Assembly: GCA_018814055.1 (NCBI GenBank)
Contig: JAHJAL010000164.1
Span: 1-6,858 of the forward strand
DNA: 6,858 bases
Direction: 5' to 3'
From: Patescibacteria group bacterium
Lineage (GTDB): Bacteria; Patescibacteriota; JAHJAL01
Of the stretch, positions 1-6,209 are shown piece after piece. The notes under the pieces were generated by a model. That model made no database searches. It saw nothing but the letters and a program-made list of their open reading frames with translations, and had not been told where the DNA came from. A program made the translations under genes and the position numbers. Each line of letters opens with the position of its first letter. Position 1 is the stretch's first letter.

Positions 1-225
1 AATTATTTTCTGTAAATCATCCGGATATTCACCTGCCAGCACATAATACCCCTCCAGGGCCGTAGTCAAATTCGCGCTCGCCGCCTGTATATTCGCGTCT
101 TTGGCTCTCTGCTGCGCCGTCCGCACCACCCCAAACATAATCACCGCCAATATGCCAATAATCGCAATCACCATCATCAGCTCCACCAAAGTAAAACCCG
201 AATTTTCGTTTTTAATGTGTAACAT
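1..225 (-). CDS. Type IV pilin, second copy (3' end beyond window)
   Basis: This is the first 75 codons of a type IV pilin or pseudopilin; the frame stays open to the left edge, so the C-terminal domain is not visible. It starts at an ATG (225-223). A 10-residue leader ends in Gly, followed by the class III prepilin signature GFTLVELMMVIAIIGILAV. Prepilin peptidase would cut after G10, and E15 becomes Glu5 of the mature subunit, needed for assembly. The hydrophobic alpha-1N helix continues into an amphipathic segment that closely matches the neighbouring pilin (AQQRAKDA, TTA, YY, AG-YP), so the two look like tandem paralogs. All six Val codons are GTG and most Ala codons are GCG, unlike the pilin at 309-761. 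It could be a minor pilin or an alternative fibre subunit; the missing C-terminus prevents a decision. Confidence 0.93.
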   Translation of the reverse strand, partial: MLHIKNENSGFTLVELMMVIAIIGILAVIMFGVVRTAQQRAKDANIQAASANLTTALEGYYVLAGEYPDDLQKII

Positions 226-257
226 CAAGTGTTTATGAATTTTTAACCCGTATTATC

Positions 258-298
258 CAGAAACCAAGGGTAGAATTTTTTCCTCCCTTTGGTTTCTG
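258..298. repeat. Inverted repeat (hairpin) between the two pilin genes
   Basis: The left arm CAGAAACCAAGGG (258-270) pairs with CCCTTTGGTTTCTG (285-298) through 13 base pairs with one bulged T, leaving a 14-nt A/T-rich loop. It lies 10 nt after the stop of the upstream pilin and about 32 nt before the start of the next. No U-run follows the stem in the direction of transcription, so it is not a classical intrinsic terminator. By analogy with other pilin operons it may protect the 3' end of the upstream pilin mRNA or reduce read-through; that is inference. Confidence 0.75.
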
Positions 299-308
299 TA
301 AATACTAA

Positions 309-761
309 TTAAAGAGTTCCGCCAGAATACTCTTCGGTGTCACCAGTGACATAGTGAACATATATGGTATAGCTATCATCAGCCGAATCAATACCAATAC
401 CACAATCGTCTGCACCTGGCTCACTATCAAAGTAACCATCAACCAAACCGCCCTCGTCACAACCAGCCGGTAGAGCAGGAGCTTTGTCTAGAACTTTATT
501 ATCGGCATCATTCCACAAGTCATCAAAACTTGCCGAATCAGCCGGATAAGTACCTGCAATAGTATAATAGGTTTCCATAGCTGTGGTAATGTTGGCAACA
601 GTAGCTTGCAAAGCAGCGTCTTTCGCTCTTTGCTGGGCACCACGCACGATACCCAAAGCCACCACAGCCAAAATACCTATGATGGCGATTACAACCATCA
701 GCTCAACTAGGGTGAAACCTTTTGAGCGCTCAAAAGATTCATTTCTCATCTTTTTCTCCAT
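309..761 (-). CDS. Type IV pilin, probable major subunit
   Basis: This 150-residue prepilin has the hallmark SKG|FTLVELMVVIAIIGILAV. The 15-residue leader is basic (KK, R, R, K) and ends at G15; mature residue 1 is F16 and Glu5 is E20. The mature protein is about 135 residues: an N-terminal hydrophobic helix that anchors in the membrane and then packs the fibre core, an amphipathic continuation to about residue 68, and a small acidic C-terminal domain rich in Asp, Glu, Gly and Tyr. C101 and C120 could form the D-region disulfide of pilins. Codon choice (GGT, GCT, GTT, ACT, CGT) looks like that of a highly expressed gene. It lies 156 nt after pilC behind two hairpins, compatible with separate control. 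It starts at the ATG at 761; an in-frame ATG four codons later is possible. It could instead be an abundant pseudopilin, but pilT in the cluster favours a true retractable pilus. Confidence 0.95.
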   Translation of the reverse strand: MEKKMRNESFERSKGFTLVELMVVIAIIGILAVVALGIVRGAQQRAKDAALQATVANITTAMETYYTIAGTYPADSASFDDLWNDADNKVLDKAPALPAGCDEGGLVDGYFDSEPGADDCGIGIDSADDSYTIYVHYVTGDTEEYSGGTL

Positions 762-787
762 TTTGTTAAATTTATTTTTCTTTTTAT

Positions 788-818
788 ATTAAATGTGTTC
801 GACCAACACGAATTTAAT
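788..818. repeat. Inverted repeat in the pilin leader region
   Basis: ATTAAAT-GTGTT (788-799) is mirrored by AACAC-GA-ATTTAAT (805-818) around a 5-nt CGACC centre, giving 12 pairs with a 2-nt bulge. It lies 27 nt upstream of the pilin start at 761. It is either a 5' leader hairpin in the pilin mRNA or a palindromic protein-binding site; the sequence alone does not decide. Confidence 0.65.
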
Positions 819-830
819 AGCAAACTTACT

Positions 831-885
831 TTGTCATCCCCGATCCGGAGCTCCGCCCAAGGCGGATTCCGGTTGAGGATGACAA
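831..885. repeat. REP-like palindromic repeat, copy 1
   Basis: This is a near-perfect long hairpin: 831-857 pairs with 861-885 around a 3-nt CAA loop, with outer arms TTGTCATCC and GGATGACAA and inner arms TCCGCC and GGCGGA. The few irregularities are G-U pairs, one mismatch and a small bulge. It sits in the 156-nt pilC-pilin gap, and its GC-rich core stands out from the AT-rich flanks. Read on the minus strand it matches the repeat at 5259-5309 over two blocks (17 of 18 and 15 of 15 bases), so this is a dispersed family rather than a chance palindrome. No T-run follows on either strand, so it is not a simple terminator. REP-like elements can stabilise or segment operon mRNA; that role here is inference. 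Confidence 0.85.
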
Positions 886-917
886 TTCATAATTATCAAT
901 TCTTATTTTTAATCTAC

Positions 918-1238
918 TTAAAGAGCTTGCGACGCCTGAAATACCGGTAAAAGTACGGCAAACACCAACCCTGCCACGCCAATACCCACAATCACCAACA
1001 TTATCGGTTCAAACAGTGAAAAAACACCTTTGATCATCGTATCCGTTTCATCCTCAAAGTATTTAGCCAAGTTCGTCAACGACTTACCCAGTTGTCCCGA
1101 CTGTTCACCCACCGCCACCATCTGACCCACCACCACCGGAAAAACCGGATTGCGTTTTAGGGGATTGGAAAACGGGATACCCTTTTCCACCGTCGCGGCA
1201 CAATCTCTAATAGCTTTTTTGAAAACCACATTACCCAT
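918..1238 (-). CDS. pilC C-terminal fragment (after the TGA)
   Basis: These 106 residues follow an ATG two codons after the in-frame TGA, in the same frame. They hold the rest of the second GspF domain (GNVVFKKAI, then GQMVAVGEQSGQLGKSL, the counterpart of MVNMIRSGEETGQLNRVL in the first domain) and the last membrane helix, FEPIMLVIVGIGVAGLVFAV. The gene ends in TAA. Independent translation from this ATG would need reinitiation; I see no Shine-Dalgarno site, but the neighbours lack one too. Taken alone it would not be a working platform protein. Confidence 0.6.
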   Translation of the reverse strand: MGNVVFKKAIRDCAATVEKGIPFSNPLKRNPVFPVVVGQMVAVGEQSGQLGKSLTNLAKYFEDETDTMIKGVFSLFEPIMLVIVGIGVAGLVFAVLLPVFQASQAL

Positions 1239-1241
1239 TAC

Positions 1242-1244
1242 TCA
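1242..1244 (-). other. In-frame TGA inside pilC
   Basis: The minus-strand codons read ATT ACG GCG TGA GTA ATG GGT AAT (I T A * V M G N). Homologous sequence continues without a gap on both sides. All seven gene ends visible in the window use TAA, so this TGA is the only one that would act as a stop. No other complete gene here carries an internal TGA. Confidence 0.95.
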
Positions 1245-2120
1245 CGCCGTAATCTCAATCGCGTCCAATATCGCGATACCACCATCCACCAGCATGCCAA
1301 ACGTCCGGGAAAACCTCATCATGGACGACATCAGCACCAATTTACCAACCACCGGCACTCGCAAAATATTTCTATCTTTCCACTCCAAACCATAGTCGCT
1401 GCGCAAGAAACTCACAATCAATCCAACGATTATTGCCGCGCCAATCAACACTATATACCAATAATTGACGGTAAAATCACTTACCGCGATCAACATTTTG
1501 GTAGCCAAAGGTAACTCCGCCCCCAAGTCATCAAACAAAGTCTTCAGCTGCGGTATCACATACACCATCACCACCACCATCGCCGCCACCATCATCAACA
1601 ATACAAATATCGGATACATCAATACACTATTGATTTTTGATTGAAATCCTTTTTGTTTTTCCAGCTCTTCCGCCACCTCTCTGAGTACCCGATTCAATTG
1701 ACCGGTTTCCTCACCCGAGCGAATCATATTGACCATGAATCTGGAAAAAACACTCGGATGTTTGGCGGTGGACATTGACAATGACAAACCGGACTCCAGA
1801 TCAACCGCGATCAAAGCCAAAGTTTCTTTCAATTTTTCATTTCCGGTCTGATTGACCGATGTTTTTACCGCTTGAATCAAGGGAAACCCGGCTTCCACCA
1901 TAATCGCCAACTGGCGAGAAAAAACTGCCAAATCTCCCACACTCACCCGATTCATCCACCCCATCAAGGTATCCAGCATAGTCCGCTTTTTTTCCAGCGC
2001 CAACGGAGTATATTTCTGCTGCTTCAACATTTCCAACGCTTCTTTCATATCAACCGCTTCCAGCGTCCCGGCAATCTTTTCCCCACTTATTGTTTTCGCT
2101 TCAAACAAATATTCACTCAT
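1242..2120 (-). CDS. pilC: pilC N-terminal fragment (before the TGA)
   Basis: These 292 residues run from the ATG at 2120 to the TGA. They include the N-terminal cytoplasmic region, the complete first GspF domain (about 64-187), membrane helices 1 and 2, and the first 23 residues of the second GspF domain, ending at AILDAIEITA. The start lies 32 nt after the pilT stop, in an AT-rich spacer. If translation really stops here, the product lacks most of the second GspF domain and the third membrane helix and would probably not support pilus assembly (inference from the family architecture). Confidence 0.65.
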   Translation of the reverse strand: MSEYLFEAKTISGEKIAGTLEAVDMKEALEMLKQQKYTPLALEKKRTMLDTLMGWMNRVSVGDLAVFSRQLAIMVEAGFPLIQAVKTSVNQTGNEKLKETLALIAVDLESGLSLSMSTAKHPSVFSRFMVNMIRSGEETGQLNRVLREVAEELEKQKGFQSKINSVLMYPIFVLLMMVAAMVVVMVYVIPQLKTLFDDLGAELPLATKMLIAVSDFTVNYWYIVLIGAAIIVGLIVSFLRSDYGLEWKDRNILRVPVVGKLVLMSSMMRFSRTFGMLVDGGIAILDAIEITA

Positions 2121-2152
2121 GTTTGTTTATTTATATGTTTATATTTCTATTT

Positions 2153-3244
2153 TTATGCAATCAGCGTCTTCAAATTATCCGCGTCAATCGCCCAGGAAAG
2201 TGCTTCATCCAAATCAATAATCCCTCTTTTGACCATATCCGCCAGCGATTTATCCAACGTAATCATCCCGTCGGCCGCGCTGGTCTGAATCACGCCCTGC
2301 AATTGATGGGCTTTACCTTCTCGTATCAGCGAACGAACCGCCATACTACCCGTCATAATCTCACAAGCCGCTATTCTGCCGCCGGATTTTTTCTTGAGCA
2401 GCCGCTGCGACACCACACCCTCTACCACATTGGACAAGACTGTTCTCACTTGCTGCTGTTGATGGGACGGAAACACATTGATAATACGATCAGCTGTTTG
2501 AGCCGCGTCATTGGTATGCAACGTACCAAACACCAAATGACCGGTTTCCGCCACTGTCAAAGCGGCCGATATCGTTTCCAAATCACGCATTTCACCAATC
2601 AATACTACATCAGGATCCTGACGTAAAGCCGCTCGAAGTGCCGATGAAAAATCTTTACTATCATGCGGTACCTCTCTTTGTTCAATCAAACTTTCCCCAC
2701 TATGAAAAATATGTTCAATCGGATCCTCAATCGTCAAAATATGATTTCGTCTTGTTTGGTTGATAGTATTTATCAAAGAAGCCAAAGTAGTAGATTTACC
2801 GTGCCCGGTCGGCCCGGTTACCAACACCAAACCATGAGAAATCTTGGTAAATCTTTCAATAATCGGTGGCAATCCCAACTCTTCAAAAGTCTTATCCATC
2901 GGCTTGATCAGACGTAAAGCCGCTGAAATAGTACCTTTTTGGTAGAAAATATTGGCCCGGAAACGAAAATCATCTTTGTACGGGAATGAAAAGTCGATCT
3001 CCCTTATCTGAATCAATCTCTCCCGCTGCCTTTCATCCATCATCGCGTAACAAAGCTGAGCGGTTGAAGAAGATGACAATCTGCTATACTCCTCCAAATA
3101 CTTCAAGTCACCATCCACTCGAATTACCGGGAAATTCTCCGCCACGATATGCAAATCAGACGCGTCTTGGTCAATCGTAGTATCCAATAACTGTTCCAAT
3201 AATTTACTCTCGTCCGATCCGAATTTTTTTTGTTGGTTTAACAT
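2153..3244 (-). CDS. pilT: PilT: T4P retraction ATPase
   Basis: This is a 363-residue hexameric secretion ATPase of the PilT branch, which powers pilus retraction for twitching or DNA uptake. The N-terminal PAS-like domain holds DASDLHI (27-33) and IRVDGDL (41-47). The RecA-like core shows Walker A GPTGHGKST (144-152), the Asp box TIEDPIEH (171-178), Walker B DVVLIGEMRD (212-221) and the His box TGHLVFGTLHTNDA (234-247). The C-terminal AVRSLIREGK (302-311) corresponds to the AIRAGE-type motif typical of PilT. Length matches the family, and there is no MshEN domain or Cys zinc motif, which separates it from PilB. It starts at the ATG at 3244, 35 nt after the pilB stop, in an AT-rich spacer without a Shine-Dalgarno site. 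It is followed 32 nt later by pilC. Confidence 0.97.
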   Translation of the reverse strand: MLNQQKKFGSDESKLLEQLLDTTIDQDASDLHIVAENFPVIRVDGDLKYLEEYSRLSSSSTAQLCYAMMDERQRERLIQIREIDFSFPYKDDFRFRANIFYQKGTISAALRLIKPMDKTFEELGLPPIIERFTKISHGLVLVTGPTGHGKSTTLASLINTINQTRRNHILTIEDPIEHIFHSGESLIEQREVPHDSKDFSSALRAALRQDPDVVLIGEMRDLETISAALTVAETGHLVFGTLHTNDAAQTADRIINVFPSHQQQQVRTVLSNVVEGVVSQRLLKKKSGGRIAACEIMTGSMAVRSLIREGKAHQLQGVIQTSAADGMITLDKSLADMVKRGIIDLDEALSWAIDADNLKTLIA

Positions 3245-3279
3245 AATTTATATTGTTTTTAATTATTTTTACTTTAAAT

Positions 3280-5250
3280 TTACTTCGTCGTTACCCGATA
3301 CACCTCATCCAATGTCGTCATCCCCTGCAAAGCTTTCAAAAACGCGTCCTGTCTCATGGTAATCATCCCTTCCTCCACCGCTTTTTCAAAAATATCCACC
3401 CCTGATGCCTTCTTCAAAGCCAACTCCTGCAACTGTTCAGACATCTCTAACGCTTCATAAACACCTATCCGTCCTTTGTATCCAGTATCTTTGCAATAAT
3501 CACAACCCAAACCTTTGGAAAACTTCATTTTGTTCAGATCAACATTTACCAATTTTATATGTTCTTCAGGCACGTTCACCAAGTATTGCTTTATCTCTTG
3601 CGCTTTTTCCACCGGAAGTTCAATCTGACTGCGGCAATGATCACATATTTTGCGGCACAATCTCTGCGCCATCACCAACACCAAGGAAGAAGTGATCAAA
3701 AATGGCTCTATGCCCATATCGATCAATCTTGGTATCGCTGAAGGTGCGTCATTGGTATGTAACGTTGACAAAACCAAATGTCCGGTCAGAGAAGCATGGA
3801 CCGCCAATTCAGCCGTTTCTCCATCTCTGATCTCACCGACCATCACAATATTTGGATCTTGACGTAGAATACTGCGCAGTCCGGTCGCGAACGTAAATCC
3901 AATATCCGGTCTGGTTTGTACCTGATTTACACCCGGAATGTGATATTCCACCGGATCTTCCAAAGTAATCACGTTTACACCGGGGGTAGAAACTATTCCC
4001 AAAATCGAGAACAAAGTAGTTGATTTACCGCTACCGGTCGGGCCGGTCGACAAGATCATCCCGTTTGACCGCTTGATGTTTCTTTCCACTTTCTGCTTGG
4101 TCATACCCTGAATTCCCAACTGATCCAAAGTCAGCCGGCCGGAAGATACATCCAAAATACGAATCACCACTTTTTCACCATATACGGTCGGCAACATCGA
4201 AATACGCAAATCAACCATCCGGGATTCAAACGTTACCCGAAATTGTCCATCCTGCGGAATCCTATGTTCATCAATTTTTAAAAGTGCCAAAATCTTGATC
4301 CTGGAAACCAAAGCCGGCAACAAATTTTTTTCCATTTCAATCACTTCCTGCAAAACACCATCAATCCGGTATCGCACCCTGATTTTGTTGGTCATTGGTT
4401 CAATATGTATATCCGATGCTTTGGTATAAATCGCATAGTGCACAAAAGCTGCCACCATTCTCGGAATATCCCGGGAATTGATTATCTTCTCCAATTGCTC
4501 AACCGATTCCACTTTTTCCTGCAGCATTTTCAGCCAACTTTTTTGCTCCGCCGAATAGCTGTCCTCCATCAAACCCATTTCTTTCACTTCTTGGGCTCTG
4601 GTTTCGGCCGCCGCCCTCATTTCCAATGAAGATTCTTGCTGGGGAGCCGCTTTTGCTTGATCTTTGATCTGATCCTCCAACTCTTTGGCTTTTTCCTGTT
4701 CTTCTTTTGTCAAAATCGGTGCTTGGCTCACTTCCGTATATATCTCACCGTAAGTTTCTTTCAAATTATTAATCTGCTCGGCACCCACCTCTTGATTGTC
4801 CAACAATCCCTGAGTGTAATTATTCAAAAGCTGTATCAATTCTGATTTGGTCACAACATATAGCTCTATTTTGATCCCCCTGGCTCTTTCCAAAAAATCC
4901 ACCACTTCTCTCATTTCGAGATTGAGCGGATTGTCGGTGGCTATTCTGACCAAATCATCACCGACATCATATGTTACTATTCGATAACGATAACAATTTT
5001 TGAAATCCAAAAACTTGAAAGTCTTTTGACTCAATCCAAAAGGCACATCTCCTACCCGGAGTCCGGTGTATTCCGCCAACAAATCCCGCAGCTTGATTTC
5101 ATCCAACAATCCCTTGGCCAAAACTATGTCAACAATCGACTTTTTACTCCCACTGTATTCTTCCTGCAATCTCCGCGCCACATCCGGCTGCAGCTCACCC
5201 TTTTCCACCAGAAAATCTCGGAAACTAGTTTTTGTTAAAATTTCATCCAT
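3280..5250 (-). CDS. pilB: PilB: T4P assembly ATPase
   Basis: This 656-residue GspE/PilB-family hexameric ATPase sits at the cytoplasmic face and drives pilin extraction into the fibre through PilC. An N-terminal MshEN-type domain covers about residues 5-135. A charged Gln/Glu/Lys-rich linker follows (about 140-245). The second N-domain carries KASDIHIEP (277-285). The motor has Walker A GPTGSGKST (403-411), Asp box LEDPVEY (430-436), Walker B with GEIRDGETA (472-480) and His box TGHLVLSTLHTNDA (489-502). Cys residues C532, C536, C539, C583 and C586 include the usual four zinc ligands of PilB. At 656 residues it is longer than many PilB proteins (about 570), and the linker accounts for the excess. 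The ATG at 5250 is 8 nt after a REP-like hairpin, whose 3' arm carries the only Shine-Dalgarno-like GAGGA nearby. Confidence 0.97.
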   Translation of the reverse strand: MDEILTKTSFRDFLVEKGELQPDVARRLQEEYSGSKKSIVDIVLAKGLLDEIKLRDLLAEYTGLRVGDVPFGLSQKTFKFLDFKNCYRYRIVTYDVGDDLVRIATDNPLNLEMREVVDFLERARGIKIELYVVTKSELIQLLNNYTQGLLDNQEVGAEQINNLKETYGEIYTEVSQAPILTKEEQEKAKELEDQIKDQAKAAPQQESSLEMRAAAETRAQEVKEMGLMEDSYSAEQKSWLKMLQEKVESVEQLEKIINSRDIPRMVAAFVHYAIYTKASDIHIEPMTNKIRVRYRIDGVLQEVIEMEKNLLPALVSRIKILALLKIDEHRIPQDGQFRVTFESRMVDLRISMLPTVYGEKVVIRILDVSSGRLTLDQLGIQGMTKQKVERNIKRSNGMILSTGPTGSGKSTTLFSILGIVSTPGVNVITLEDPVEYHIPGVNQVQTRPDIGFTFATGLRSILRQDPNIVMVGEIRDGETAELAVHASLTGHLVLSTLHTNDAPSAIPRLIDMGIEPFLITSSLVLVMAQRLCRKICDHCRSQIELPVEKAQEIKQYLVNVPEEHIKLVNVDLNKMKFSKGLGCDYCKDTGYKGRIGVYEALEMSEQLQELALKKASGVDIFEKAVEEGMITMRQDAFLKALQGMTTLDEVYRVTTK

Positions 5251-5258
5251 TATTTTTG

Positions 5259-5309
5259 TGTCATCCTCGACCGGAAAGTGTAATCACGTACTCCGGATCG
5301 GGGATCCCG
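5259..5309. repeat. REP-like palindromic repeat, copy 2
   Basis: TGTCATCCTCGACCGGAA (5259-5276) and CTCCGGATCGGGGAT (5291-5305) match copy 1 at 831-885 (opposite strand) at 17 of 18 and 15 of 15 positions. The central 14 nt differ entirely, and the far end reads CCCG in place of GACA. The arms pair into a stem of about 13 bp with a G-U pair and one bulged base. It fills most of the 74-nt gap between orf83 and pilB and ends 8 nt before the pilB ATG. In the transcript the 3' arm contains GAGGA, about 13 nt upstream of the ATG, so the fold could affect pilB translation (inference). Confidence 0.8.
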
Positions 5310-5324
5310 TAACTATTGTTAAAT

Positions 5325-5576
5325 TTACAATCTAAAAGGATTGCTCTTCCCTACCCTATTTTCCACAATATCAATCGGCCATTCTCCATATTGCTCCCTG
5401 CCCTGTAAATCCGCCGCCAACTCATCTGATACCGGCATAGCATTGATTGGCTTGGCAATCACTTGCTGTGCTTTTCTCTCCATATCACTCGGCACACTAT
5501 AATACCAGCTAACTATCCCCATACTCACCACATACACAAAAAGCACTATTCCACCAATTGTCCACGCATTTTTCAT
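5325..5576 (-). CDS. Small single-pass membrane protein, possible reduced PilP-like partner
   Basis: These 83 residues lie between the pilO-like gene (27 nt upstream) and pilB (74 nt downstream). One membrane helix covers about residues 6-25 (WTIGGIVLFVYVVSMGIVSW), with a short positively charged N-terminus. A mostly polar tail follows and ends in VGKSNPFRL. A G-[RK]-x-[ND]-PF motif is typical of PilP and related proteins that bind PilN/PilO. The position after pilO is also where pilP sits in many T4P operons, but there is no room for the PilP beta domain that contacts the secretin. This would suit a bacterium without an outer membrane. The functional call is inference; the coding status is well supported by the helix, the conserved-looking tail and the operon fit. 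Confidence 0.75.
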   Translation of the reverse strand: MKNAWTIGGIVLFVYVVSMGIVSWYYSVPSDMERKAQQVIAKPINAMPVSDELAADLQGREQYGEWPIDIVENRVGKSNPFRL

Positions 5577-5603
5577 ATTTATATTATTATTGTTTTTAAA
5601 TGT

Positions 5604-6173
5604 TTATTTCAAATACATCACTTCCATCTCCACCGTGTAAGCCACCGGCTGATCGGTCGATACCAAATTACTCGCAATATTTAGTTTGCTTATCAAAAAC
5701 AGTCTGGTGCTGCGCTCCAAATCAGTCAAAAAGTTCATAATACTAGGGAACTCACCATCAATCTGCATCGTCACCTTGACCCGATTCATTTCCGGAAATT
5801 CACTAGGTTCCTCTCTGGTTTCTTCCGCTATATTCATATTTTTGACAAACAAAGTATTATTGATCGCCATTCTTTCAATCTGGATCAACACATCATCCAA
5901 ATCTTCCGCGGTTGGCAGCACATTGTTCATCAACTCCACCTTGTCTCCCTCTTTACTCAAATAGATCTTAAATTTCTGCAAAGCATCCAGTTCACTGTCC
6001 TTGGCCTCCAACTGTGAAGAAACCTTTTCATAATCCAGTATACTCGCCTTGACACTATCCCACATCGGAGAAATCCAATACACCACCAGCAAAGTTGCCG
6101 CCAGCGCGCCAACCACCCCCACCAACATTGGCAACTGCTTCTTCTCATATAATTTCATTCCCTTTTTTTCCAT
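5604..6173 (-). CDS. pilO: PilO-like T4P alignment subcomplex protein
   Basis: This 189-residue bitopic membrane protein has a short basic N-terminus, one membrane helix at about 15-34, a coiled-coil-like stretch at about 40-72, and a C-terminal ferredoxin-like domain. The PilO pattern is visible: LPTAEDLDDVLIQIERMA (86-103), then a beta segment VKVTMQIDGEFPSIMNFL (132-149) and LERSTRLFLISKLNI (152-166). PilO pairs with PilN in the inner membrane and links the PilM ring and the motor to the rest of the machine. It starts at the ATG at 6173, 36 nt after the pilN-like stop; a second ATG at codon 6 is possible. Sequence divergence is typical for the family, so the assignment rests on topology, motif pattern and order. 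Confidence 0.85.
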   Translation of the reverse strand: MEKKGMKLYEKKQLPMLVGVVGALAATLLVVYWISPMWDSVKASILDYEKVSSQLEAKDSELDALQKFKIYLSKEGDKVELMNNVLPTAEDLDDVLIQIERMAINNTLFVKNMNIAEETREEPSEFPEMNRVKVTMQIDGEFPSIMNFLTDLERSTRLFLISKLNIASNLVSTDQPVAYTVEMEVMYLK

Positions 6174-6209
6174 ATTTATTCTTGTTTATTTATTCCTAAT
6201 TATTAATTA

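Larger units (their letters stand above)
918..2120 (-). pseudogene. pilC: pilC: T4P inner-membrane platform protein, interrupted by one in-frame TGA
   Basis: Read as one frame, this is a full-length PilC/GspF-family protein of 400 codons, the usual length for the family, except that codon 293 (1244-1242) is TGA. PilC is the polytopic platform that couples the PilB and PilT motors to pilin insertion and removal. Two tandem GspF domains are visible: one from about residue 64, starting around FSRQLAIMVEAGFPL, and one from about 270, FSRTFGMLVDGGIAI. Membrane helices lie at about 166-190, 220-239 and near the C-terminus. Aligning the two domains without gaps places the TGA opposite N90, with GN following in both, so no frameshift or missing bases are involved. 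It may be a recent nonsense mutation, a sequencing or assembly error, or a recoded codon. Everything else about the gene looks intact. Confidence 0.8.

Noticed and set aside
144..152. Residues 144-152 of PilT (DNA about 2789-2815): His in place of Ser in Walker A, GPTGHGKST
   Set aside because: The residue falls at a variable position of the GxxxxGK[ST] consensus, and all catalytic boxes are intact, so it is not a defect.
762..830. A possible promoter with a TATAAA-like -10 just upstream of the pilin
   Set aside because: The region is so AT-rich that such hexamers are expected by chance, and no convincing -35 lies at 16-18 nt.
831..885. An intrinsic terminator or transposon end at the REP-like hairpin
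   Set aside because: No T-run follows the stem on either strand, and no transposase or target duplication is visible. A repeat-family hairpin fits better.
918..2120. A frameshift splitting pilC
   Set aside because: The two parts are in the same frame (starts 882 nt apart, a multiple of three), and the internal domain repeat aligns without an indel. The break is a single stop codon.
2090..2626. A 178-codon forward-strand open frame opposite pilT
   Set aside because: It lies wholly antisense to pilT and the pilC start, encodes a His/Gln/Arg-rich composition with no motif, and is a shadow of the real frames.
2505..3765. A 20-nt near-identity (19 of 20) between 2505-2524 in pilT and 3746-3765 in pilB
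   Set aside because: It encodes the conserved His box (TLHTNDA) in both paralogous ATPases, so protein constraint explains it; it is not a mobile or regulatory repeat.
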